NCBI GenBank assembly: GCA_001662425.1
Contig: BDDC01000917.1
Location: forward strand, 1-38,797
DNA length: 38,797 bases
Reading direction: 5' to 3'
DNA from: Chlamydomonas sphaeroides
Taxonomy: Eukaryota > Chlorophyta > Chlorophyceae > Chlamydomonadales > Chlamydomonadaceae
In this document: piece after piece, positions 8,658-17,850 of the stretch
Layout: every line of letters begins with the position of its first letter
Numbering within the stretch: the first letter of the stretch is position 1
Position numbers and translations under genes: made by a program
The notes under the pieces: generated by a model
Told to the model about the DNA's origin: nothing
What the model saw: only the letters and a program-made list of their open reading frames with translations
The model's database searches: none

Positions 8658-11600
8658 CTAGGTCCCGGCGCGGCGCGCTTCCTCGCACGTCAGCACACAG
8701 GCTCGGGCGCTCAAGTTCAGCTCTGCGCGGGGCACGCCCCGCAGGGCACCCAACCTTGGAGCGTGCAGAGACGACGGGCCTGTGATCAGACAGCCCTCCC
8801 CCAGGACCCGGCTCACCAGCAGGGCCGGCGGCGTGTGTGTCATGGACCGCCGGCGCCCCACAGCGCTCTGTAGCCGCGCCGCAAGCCGCCCCAGCTCCGC
8901 AGCCAGCGGGCCGTGACCACACACCGCCGCACCAGCAGCCGCTGCTGTCGGCGCACCCCCAGTGGCCGCACGCGCTTTCCCATCGGCCGCACGCGGCGCG
9001 GGCTCAAAGTCCCAGGGCGACAGCAGCACCAGTCGGGTCGGCGGCAGTGGCTCCGCTGGGCCGTCAAGCGCCGCGTGGGCCTGGGGCGCCGGCGGGAGCA
9101 GCGCCGCCAGCGCCGCCGACGTCGCTTCCAACTCAGCCGCCCCCAGCGCAGTCAACAACGCGCTGGGGCCCGCATTCGGCAGCGCCTCATGAGCAACACC
9201 AGCCTCCGACGCTTCCGCCACCGCGTCCGCTGCGGCAGAGGCCGCTGGCAGCAGCGGCGGCAGCGGCGTGGCCGTGACGGGGCCCTCCAGCAGCAGATCC
9301 AGGATGCGCCCCTCGCTGTCGACCACAGGTCCGGTCGTCGCTATGCCGCGTGCCGCCAGCGCCGCTGCCAGCGCCGCCGCGAAGGGCGTTGCCGAGTATA
9401 GGTGAAGCTGGTCGTGGGGGTGCAGCGGCGGGAGCGGGGCTGGGCACGGGGCTGGTGGTGGTGGTGGTGAGGATGAGGCAGGCGGCGAGGGCCATGCTGG
9501 CGCGGAGGTGGTGGCCTTGGAGGCGGCGCGGCGCGCCCAGCTCAGGTGAGCGCTGGACCCCGCGGCAGCAGAGGTTGATGCCGTGCTTGCGTCGAGTCGA
9601 GGATCGGCGCCCGCCCCTGGAGGCGCCAGAGGCGACGACGGCCGTGACGCGGTCCCAGTCGCTGGTGCGGCTACCGCTGCCGCTGCCGCTGTCGTTCCGG
9701 CATCCGCGTTACCAATACAAGTCGGCTCGCGCCGCCGCCGCTGGTACGACACGACCCGGCCCCACGGTATGGCCCTGGCGTGCTCGTACATTCGGGTGGC
9801 TAGCAGGTTGCGAGCCGCCGTCGCCAGCGCGGCCGGCGGCCCTACCGAAGAGCCACCCCCACTGCCGCCGCCGCCAGCGGCGGGCGCGCGCAGCTGTTGC
9901 CCGTCGAACTCCCCGCTGTCGTACGCCCTGGCAATGCCTTCGACGCTGCCGTAGCGGAGGAGCAATCGCCTCGCTGGACCGGCGCCCACGCCCGACCCTG
10001 ACACACCCGCCTCTGCCTTGCCAACCAGGGCCAAAAAGTCGGGGTAGGAAGCCGCAGGCAAAAGCGGGCTGCTCCCTGCCGCCGCCGCGGCCATCGCCCC
10101 CCGCTGCTGCCCCTGATCAGGTGCCAGCGGCGTGTGCAGGCGTAGCAGCGCCGCCGGCACGGCGGACCCAGGCACCGGCGCCGCCTCGACGGCAAACGGC
10201 GGCGGCCGGTCTGCAGCGGCGACTCGGCTGAGCTGGCGCAGCTCCAGCCAGGCCGCACGTGGATCGGTCAGGAGTTGCAGCATGTCCCGGTCGGCCGAGG
10301 CCACCACCGCGGCCGCAGCGGGCAGCGGCGTGGCGGCGCTGCCTTCGTCGGCGAGCGCGCTGGCGCTGGCCGTGGAGTCATCGCCGGTTTGGTCGGCTGG
10401 CTGCTGCGCGAGGCAGGGGAGCGGCAGCGGTGCGGGCGCTCAGCGCCGCCTCAGACGCCGGGTCTCTAGACCGGCACGCCATTCATGTGCTTGCACATTC
10501 TTATCGTGCCTTGCCCAGCCGAATGAAGGTACCGAACCACAATAACTGCTCCGTACGTACCTGGTCCCGCAGCAGCCCGTCCAGCAGAGCCCCCATGCAG
10601 TCGTCCGCCTCGTACCCGGCGGCACTGTAGAGGTCCAGCCCGCCGCACTGCCGTACAGCCTCAACGAACGGAGCCAGGTGCGGTGGCGGGCGGTCCATCA
10701 GCGCGGCGCACTCCGCTGCGGCGGCCGCCGGGGCGCCGAGGTCTGCCTGAGCGGAGGGGTGCCGCGAGGTGCACGGTACGACTTGGGCCGGGGCCGATCA
10801 TGGCGCAAGGCCAGGAGCAGGGCGGGCCGTGGTCTCGCCTTGGTGGCAGGTGTCAGGGTGTCAGGGTGCTAGGGTGTTATGGTGTCAAGGTGTCAGGGTG
10901 CGTGCATACCCCCGCACCCGGCGCCACCGCGCTTGTTGCCGCGCTCAGGGGCAGCCAGACCCTACCGCCGCCCGGCTGCCCAGCCGTGGCCGCTGCTGCG
11001 GAGCCCGGCGGCGCGGTGTGGCCTGTGCCGGAGTGCAGACCCCTAGCTCCCTCGCCGCACCTGCCTGGGCATCGCCGGGGCTGTACTTGGCACTGCCCCT
11101 GACCCTGTCCTGGGCCTGGGCCGGAGTGGGGCCCTCCTGCTGCGGCTGCTCCTGCCGCTGAGCCATCGCCTGCCTTGCCCGAGGCGCCAGCCCTGCCTTG
11201 GCACGACGCTGCTGCAGGTAGTTGGGCAGGTGCTGTCGGCGGACGTCGGGCCGGGATCCTCGCTTGTTGTCCCAGACGACGTACGTCTGCGTGAGGGGTG
11301 GTGTCCGACGGCATACTGGGTTTTGGACTTGAGCTTGCGGGGACGGGGCAACGCTGAGGCCCACCAGGCCCAGGGTCAACGGCCCTTATCGCTCAATGTG
11401 TGTTGCGGGTGGTCGAGGTGGCTAGCTGGCGCTGGCACGCCGCCAGAGCAAGCGAGCGTCATGTGGGTCGGGGCCCCTCACCTGGTCTGCCCCCGACAGC
11501 CTCTGCAGCGCCGTCAGCCAGGTGGTGAAGGCCTGCAGCGGCAGCGACCGGCCGTAGAGCCGGCGGAGCAGACCAGGGTGCCAAAACCCAGGCCTAGCCG

Positions 11601-11912
11601 GCTAGGGCATTGCAGGCTCGGATGTGCCCCCGTGCCCACCTGCACATGCGTCACGCCCAACCCGACGTCGCCGCGTGATAGCATGAGCAGGTTGGTGCCG
11701 TCGACAATGAGAGCCAGCGGCGCCCTGCCAAGCAGCGCAGTTGCAGTGCAGCTGCTGACGGGCGGTGTGCCGCTGCCGCTGGCTGGGCCCGGCTGCAACG
11801 TCCCGGTGCTGGAGCTGTCGACGCTGCGAGGACGTGTACTGGCTGCCACCCGGCTGGGGGCTCGTTGGGGAAGGGCAGCGAGCGCTGCACGCTGGGCTGC
11901 TGCTATTGGCAT
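8658..11912 (-). CDS. 5'-3' exonuclease, PolA N-terminal/FEN-like, probably organellar
   Basis: Five exons: 11912-11640, 11532-11482, 11286-11061, 10742-10561, 10403-8658; 825 residues. All junctions are GT-AG and keep frame. The family cuts flap or RNA-primed 5' ends in DNA repair and replication. Ligands for the first metal are in order: IVDGTN (Asp71), VVWDN (Asp114), YEADD (Glu228, Asp230, Asp231), SADRD (Asp282, Asp284). The segment YPDFLALVG to LLLRYGSVEGI (364-400) matches the helix-hairpin-helix region, but the usual GDxxDNI motif reads GKAEAGV, so the second-site aspartates are missing. The N-terminus MPIAAAQRAALAALPQRAPSR looks like an organelle transit peptide, which fits plant OEX1/OEX2. 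About 400 Ala-rich residues follow the nuclease; around 9000-9400 they contain a segment faintly like a RAP domain. The gene is divergent from the sulfotransferase at 12501. The start is the first ATG that leaves a good transit peptide; two Mets lie upstream in frame. Confidence 0.85.
10848..10903. repeat. 8-bp tandem repeat in intron 3 of the exonuclease gene
   Basis: Seven imperfect copies of an octamer close to GGGTGTCA (AGGTGTCA, GGGTGTCA, GGGTGCTA, GGGTGTTA, TGGTGTCA, AGGTGTCA, GGGTGCGT). It lies wholly in the intron between 11060 and 10743. Confidence 0.85.
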
Positions 11913-11945
11913 GCGCTGCTGATAATATAGCACATGGCCATCCGC

Positions 11946-11973
11946 GCGGCCGGCATAGCGCGGCCGGCATAGC
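11946..11973. repeat. Two perfect copies of a 14-mer
   Basis: GCGGCCGGCATAGC occurs twice back to back, just upstream of the exonuclease start codon and so probably in its 5' UTR. Confidence 0.8.
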
Positions 11974-12033
11974 GACTCGGCGGCTTGCATTGCCAAGTGG
12001 GGTGCCCAAGTTTGCGCCCCGATGCGTGCAAGG

Positions 12034-12040
12034 TTATAAA
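12034..12040 (-). promoter_or_regulatory. TATA-like element, candidate for the exonuclease gene
   Basis: Read on the minus strand the bases are TTTATAA, about 120 bases upstream of the ATG at 11912. The sequence is AT-rich against a GC-rich background. Position and sequence fit a TATA box, but nothing else supports it. Confidence 0.3.
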
Positions 12041-12500
12041 CTGTGCATTTAAGAAACCAAGAGTTTGTGAAGATGCACGTGCAGAGCAAGCGAAAGCGGC
12101 AAAGGCGAAACGGCCGAGTGCCTCAGGCTCTTCTGTACATAATCGCACGCTTATCCGTATTGCATAGCATAACAAGCAAGAAGCGACGCGCAGCAGCCGC
12201 TAAAAGCATAGCACCTAGTATCTCGTCCAGCCCATGCACGACGCCGTTGCTAGCCCTGGCCCACCTCCACCTCAGATGCTTGCAACAGCATGCCTGCATG
12301 AACCTAGGCTTTTAAAGTACAACAGCACACGGCGCATACGGTATCAATCAACTAAGACGTTGCGACCCAAAGCCAGTAGCGCGACCCTTCTCGCGCAAAG
12401 CCTCTTGACAAACACCACCATTCGCATTATCATCTTCATAGCATCCTGAATCGTTACCGCAGCCCAGACGTTCGTTTGGGCGCGCGACAACGGGGCAACG

Positions 12501-14866
12501 ATGCGGAGGTCCCAGCTCCGCATCGCAGTGGCGTTGGGCCTCTTGTGCCACGCCGCCCTTGCCTTCGGCTCAGCAGCAGACGGGACTCAATCTGGCACCG
12601 CCGCTGGAGTAGACAGCTGGGGCGGCCACACGCTCGTGCGGCGCTGGCGCGAGATGCTCTCGGCACGAGCCGAGAAAGGCGAACCCGCGCCTTCAGTCTT
12701 TGAACAAGCCTTTACGGCGACATTCTCCAGCGGCGAAGCAGCAGAGGTTCAGCGCACGCTTCAGCAGTATGACACGCTGGCGGCGTGGTTGGAAGCCAAC
12801 CCGCAGCCCGACGAGCAGCAGCTGGCCTTCGTCCCGGAGTTCCGCTGCTCCGTCGCGCTCAACGTCTCACAAGCCGCCGTGCGGCTGGCGCGCACGGACG
12901 ACAAGGACGCGCAGGCATTCATAGCAGCGCTGCACGAGGTGTCAGGTCAGCTCGCGCTTGCGGACGCGCGACGCGGCTATCCCGCCACTCGCCGTGTGGT
13001 CATCGGCGCGCTGCTGAAGAAGCGGCTGGACTTTGGCGGCCGCTTCCCGCCGGACGTCCAGACTGCGGTCGACGCCAGCATGCTTCAGCTCTTCCAGCTA
13101 CACAAGGCCTCGGCGGCCAACCGGGGCGCCGTGCAGTTCTTCCACGTCTCCAAGTCTGGCGGGACCAACCTGTGCCAGGCGGCGGAAGCCAACGGCTGCT
13201 CGTCGCAGGTACGTTCTGCTGCTGGTTTCTGAACGCAACTTTTCGCAACAGCGTGTAAAGGCCTAACCTAATCCGCATTGCCTCTGCGACGCTGGTGGCA
13301 TTCGCATAGCTGCCGCTGCAGCGCTGCGCGTGAGGCGCTCTCACCCGTGTTGGCGCGGCGCCCTAACCCGGCCCGCTACCCGCCACTGCTGCCCTCCCCC
13401 TCGCCAGGGCTTCGACGAGCGCACAAACTGCCTAATTCGTGACTTCATGGACCAGCCGCGCTGGGTGACGGCCAACGCGCACAAGTATGTGCAGCACCGC
13501 ATGAGCCAGCGCCAGGCGCTGCCGTGGTTCGTCAACTTCCACAGCTACCGCCCGGCGCTGACCTGCGAGCAGCGGCGCGCCTACCTGCTGCGCCACGGCT
13601 CGCTCAACTTCTACGCCAACGAGTACACAAACCCGCCCAGCATCGGCGATGTCGACGGCGACACCGTCGTGGCCGGCTCGCGGCCGAGCGCGTCGATGAG
13701 CACCATGTGCGAGGACTTCGTGAACCTCATTATGTTCCGCAACCCGCTTGACCGGCTGCGGTCGCAGCTGGGCTGGGTGCAGAAATTGTACAAGGACATC
13801 TACGTGGACGTCGACACACACCCGACCTTTGTGAACCGCACCACGGGCTTCTGGGAGCGCATGATGCCCGCCGGCGTCAACAACTACTACATCCGCTCGC
13901 TCCTCGGCCAGCGCTTCTTCGAGTTCCCCATCAACCAGGTGCGCTGCGCCGCTGCGGGCCCGTTGCCACACCGGCTTCCGGCCGCACCACCTCAACGTCT
14001 CGCACCCCTCACCCGCGAGCAGCTGCCCTAGGTTACCCCGCCGCCACACTAGCAGCATCACGGTCCCGTACTACCCTCGCACGCAGGTCACGCCCGCCGA
14101 CACCGGCCTGGCCAAGCTGGCGGCGCTGCAACACGACATCCTTCTCATGCTGGAGTCCAAGTCGCGCAACGAGTTGGCGCTGCGCCTGGGCCTCGGCTGG
14201 ACGGGGCAGGCGCTCAAGGAGGGGCCCATCCGCAGCAGCGCCGAGCTGGGCGACGCGCTGGCGCTGCCCCTGGACTGGGACACCATGCTGGAGCGCAACC
14301 AGCCCGATGTCGAGGTCTTCCTGTTCGCCAGGGAGCTGTCGGCGCTGGACAGCATGCTGTGGAACTTCATCGCCGTAGCTGACGCGCAGCTGGCGGCTGG
14401 GGCCGCCGCCGGTGGTGCTGCCGGCGCCGCCGCTAGCACTGACCGTTGCGGCTACGTGTCCATGGGCTCGCCGGAGGCCCAGGCCGCTCTGGCAGAGAAG
14501 CTGGCTGACGTCGTGATCCCGGCGGAGGCGATGCAGCGGGCCGCAGCGCTGGCGGCGGCCGCCGTAGCCGGGAGCAACGCCACATCGCCGCCGTCGGCAG
14601 TCGCCGGCGGGGTGTCGGGTGTTGGTGCTGACGCGAGGGCCGGTTTCGTGTTGTCTCGGGCCGGGGCTGCCGTCGCTGCGTCGGGTCTGCCGTCCGGCGG
14701 CGGGGGCGCGACGGGCGCGGGAGCACTACGTGGCGCAGCGGAGGGTGTCAGCGGCAGCTTGGAGCGAGCCTCGACGGCGGCGGCAGCTAAGCGCCGGATG
14801 GGCCACCGGCGGCGTGGACACCGGCGTTCTATCCGTCACAGGCGCCTCCTCGTGGCCATGTCGTGA
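12501..14866 (+). CDS. Secretory-pathway sulfotransferase-like protein
   Basis: Three exons: 12501-13208, 13408-13938, 14087-14866; 672 residues, all junctions GT-AG in phase 0. The protein starts with a signal peptide or signal anchor (MRRSQLRIAVALGLLCHAALA). The PAPS 5'-phosphosulfate loop appears as FFHVSKSGGTNLCQ (Lys218 to Thr222), split off by intron 1 just after it. The 3'-phosphate site is LIMFRNPLDRLRSQ (Arg347, Ser355). Both are in the expected order and spacing for Golgi carbohydrate or protein sulfotransferases, which move sulfate from PAPS to glycans or tyrosines. The roughly 190 residues before the first motif match nothing I know. The last 100 residues are Ala/Gly/Ser-rich and end in a basic run (RRMGHRRRGHRRSIRHRR). 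Green algae have many such enzymes, used for sulfated cell walls and matrix. The acceptor substrate cannot be told. Confidence 0.85.
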
Positions 14867-16136
14867 GGGGTGCTGCAGAGGGTGTGATGGGCTGCCGCGC
14901 CGGAGGGCACCGTTTGGGGGGGGCCCAGTCCAAGCCCAGCAACGTGGGTAGGACCAATCTCAACAGCAGGAGTTCATGTGCTGCTTGATGTGCCACTGTC
15001 CTTGAACGGCGTTGCGGCTGCGATTGAGGGCCGATGGGAATTGGCCTGTGGCGATGACGTTTGGGCGTTGATCACGTGGCATAGGGCAGGGGGCTGCGCA
15101 TCGTGTGCTTGCCGTGCGCGTCGTCGTTGGTATTCTTATCTGTGTGTTCTTCCTATGCTCGCGATGTTCCCTCGTGGTCAGTACAGTCCGCGTGTACTGG
15201 CCGGATGACGAGTGGCCCCCAGCAAGTCGGCGTGTGGGTGCCTAGCACACTGCCTGGCCTAGATTGATTGATGCGCTGGGCGGCTAGAAGCTGAAAGATT
15301 GGCTAGATGGTAGGCTGTCAATTTTAGTAGATTGAAACATAGGTCGTGTACGGGGCGCACCCTTGATTGATTCCCTAGCATCTAGGCCTGCTATCCGCAG
15401 CAACCCTTAAGCCTTAACTGTAGCGTCCGCTCTTCTTGCTGCGGGAAGAGTCGATGGTAGCCTAGCGGAATGCAGAGGCCCGCAAGCTGTGAAGCCGTAT
15501 GAAGCGCAAGTTGTTATGCTGGTGTGTGGCCTCAAAGGGCGTGATGTGGGCTGTAAGCTTACACGGCTTATGCCGTTGTGCACGAGCACACCGCGGTTGC
15601 ATCCACGAAAGCCCCCAGGCCAACCAACCTGCCACCCTGTCGCAGAGATCCTGACGGCAGCCCGGTCACTCATGCATTGAACAGGCCTTGTCGCCCACGC
15701 ATTTGTGCTTGCTTGAAACGCCTCAAACACGCGTAGCTTGGCTTGGCTCCCACTGTACAAGCGCGCAAGGCGTGGGCTGTCCTGTCGGTTGCAGTCGCCG
15801 CTGACACACATCCCAACACTCATAGCAACTTGGTCCACAGGCTCGCATGCCCGAGCAGGCCGACCCAAATCCCCACACACCCAATGCCGCTGTCAAATGT
15901 GCCTCGTTGCCGCGATGGCGACAGCACCCCATCTACCCCGACTCCTGCCTGCAACGCCTCCGCCGTGGGGCCGCTCCTTCCAGGCGTCCGCAGCCACACC
16001 CGAGCATTCCGCGCGGCGCCTGCCGCAGGACAAGAGCCGACCAACCCCTTATCCTCTCAGCACCCCCCGGCCCCAGGGCATCCACGACCCTCCTCCAGGG
16101 CCTGCGACAAGGGCCCATCCGTCAGCAACACCGCCC
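14867..16136. other. Convergent 3' region, sulfotransferase / methyltransferase
   Basis: Holds the 3' UTRs of the plus-strand sulfotransferase and the minus-strand methyltransferase. Apart from the palindromic poly(A) signal at 15552-15563, I see no gene or repeat. Open frames on the plus strand after 15700 are Pro/His/Arg-rich and lack motifs. Confidence 0.5.
15552..15563. terminator. Palindromic bidirectional poly(A) signal TGTAAGCTTACA
   Basis: TGTAA reads at 15552-15556 on the plus strand and, from TTACA at 15559-15563, also on the minus strand. I found no other TGTAA in the proper sense between either stop codon and this site, so it is the best poly(A) signal for both convergent genes. 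The 3' UTRs would be about 700 (plus) and 580 (minus) bases and overlap slightly. Confidence 0.65.
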
Positions 16137-17386
16137 CTACTCGGGCTTGCGGTACAGCGCCACCATGCGGTACGCGTCTTCGTGCTCAAGGTCCACGTTG
16201 AGCCGCATCTCGCCGTACAGCCCCGCCGTGGTGAGCCCCGCCATGCCCGCCAGCAGCTCCAGCTCGCGGACCGTGTACTGCCTGGGTGGGCGGGTGCCAT
16301 AGGGGGACAGCAGCGGTCGGGAGCGAGAGGACGGGGCCCTGAGTGGGGCGCATGTGGGTCGGCGAGGGAGCGGCGGGCGGGGCACGCAGCGGGGAAGAGG
16401 GCTTTCCCACTGAAGCCAAGGCGCGCTAGGAGGGGGCGCCAACTTGCACCCGACAGCTTCCTATCCCCGGGTCTGTGGGGTTACCTGTAGGGTACCACCT
16501 CGTCCACGGTGTCTACCACGTCGTCGCCGCGCAGCACGTTGATGGCGACGGTGCGGTAGATGATCTGAGTCACGGGGTCGAAGTTGTCGAATTCGGCGCC
16601 CCACTCCACGAAGACCTTGCTATTAGGCTCCGGCATGGGCACCTCCCACACCTCCTTGCCCGACTCGCCGATGATGAGCGTCCCGTCGAACAGGTCGCCG
16701 GGGTGCGCCATCTCGAGCATCAGCAGCCCGCCCGGCCGCAGGTGCGCGGCCGCGCTGCGGAAGCACGAGACGGCCTCCTGCGTGTCGAGCATGTGCGAGA
16801 AGGTGCCCAGCAGGCACATGACGAGGTCGAAGCTGCCCTTGCCGGGCAGGTCGAAGGACGACATGTCACCCTGCAACAGCTCGACTGCGCCGGGCTTGGC
16901 GCCGACCTCGTTGGCGATGTTGCGCCGCGCATGGGCCAGCATGTCGGGCGACATGTCCAGCCCCGTCAGCTTGGGCACGCCAGCCTTGGCGAGGCACGCC
17001 AGGTGCCGAGCCGGCCCGCAGCCGAGCTCAAGCACGGAACCCAGCTTGCTGCCACCTGTGTGCTTCTTGTAGGCGTCCATGATGAAGCGCGCCTCATCCT
17101 TGAAGTTGCGGTAGCTGAAGGCAAGGTCATAGAGCTCTGGGCGGCTATAGATGGTGCCGGGCGTGCCGGAGGTGCTGGGTTCCGAAGCGGTGTCGGCGGG
17201 AGCCGTCGGCGGAGGGGCCGACGCGTGCACGGCGATCGACCTGGGCCGACGACCGCTGGTTGACACGATTCTGGCTGCTCTCTGGGGTGTGCAGACGGGC
17301 GCCGCTAGGGTGCTTGGTCGGGTGCTGAGTAGGGCGGCCAGCATGCCTCGCCGACCTAGGCGGCAGAGCCGCAGCTGCTCAAGCAT
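16137..17386 (-). CDS. Class I SAM-dependent methyltransferase, probably plastid-targeted
   Basis: Two exons, 17386-16485 and 16281-16137, joined in phase 2 by a GT-AG intron; 348 residues. The Rossmann-fold SAM site is clear: motif I VLELGCGPARH (118-128), the acidic end of strand 2 in LTGLDMSPDML (140-150), GDMSSFDLP (173-181) and FDLVMCLLGTFSHML (186-200). A conserved segment YDLAFSYRNFKDEARF lies just before motif I. The first 55 or so residues are rich in Arg, Ser and Ala without acids up to VHASA, typical of a chloroplast (or mitochondrial) transit peptide. The substrate is unknown; the fold fits small-molecule methyltransferases of the Methyltransf_11/25 type. The start is the ATG at 17386; the open frame runs two codons further but only from GTG. 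Confidence 0.85.
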
Positions 17387-17850
17387 GTTCACAGGCGCAG
17401 AGAGACGGTATGCGTATCGTTATTAGGCCCAAGGTGCAGCGAGCGGCTCAGACAAGGAAAGGCGTGGTTAGGGTGCGCCGGTCATGGCCAAGGCACTCAA
17501 CCTTTTAAAAGCGACCAAGCTGATGAATGGGTGCTGCGGCGGTGGAGCAAAGGAGCGCCCAGGAGCCCTCCGATGCAGGCCGAGCTGTCGTAAACGGAGG
17601 GCCCTTCTCGCCGTTTCAACACGCGTACAGTTATCAATTTGCACATCCCTACACGATGAATGCCACAGAGCGCGAAATCATTTCAGTCAACACGCGAGCA
17701 GCTGCACCTTGCGACTGCCTACAGCGACCTCCAAGGGCGTCTTGCCGAAGCGCACATGCCCTCAGCGTAGCTTTTCACGTGTAGGCGTGCTCTGCAGCTG
17801 CCTTGGGCACGCACAGCGGGGCATTCCTGGCTGGGGACCAGCATCGTGCC
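17387..17850. promoter_or_regulatory. Divergent promoter region, methyltransferase / CEP295-like gene
   Basis: 464 bases between two divergent start codons. An AT-rich TTTTAAAA at 17503-17510 sits about 120 bases upstream of the methyltransferase ATG, about the same distance as the TATA-like element of the exonuclease gene. No coding potential is seen. Confidence 0.45.

Larger units (their letters stand above)
11913..12500. promoter_or_regulatory. Divergent promoter region, exonuclease / sulfotransferase
   Basis: These 588 bases separate two genes read in opposite directions and must hold both 5' UTRs and promoters. From about 12000 to 12450 the region is markedly more AT-rich than its neighbours (TTATAAA, TTTAAAG at about 12313, ATTATCATCTTCATA). 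It has no supported open frame. Confidence 0.55.

Noticed and set aside
8182..8922. 246-codon minus-strand frame overlapping the end of the exonuclease gene
   Set aside because: Different frame from the exonuclease, no motif, and the exonuclease frame has its own stop at 8658.
10848..10903. CRISPR-like array or telomere
   Set aside because: The units are only 8 bases with no spacers, and lie in an intron; it is a simple minisatellite.
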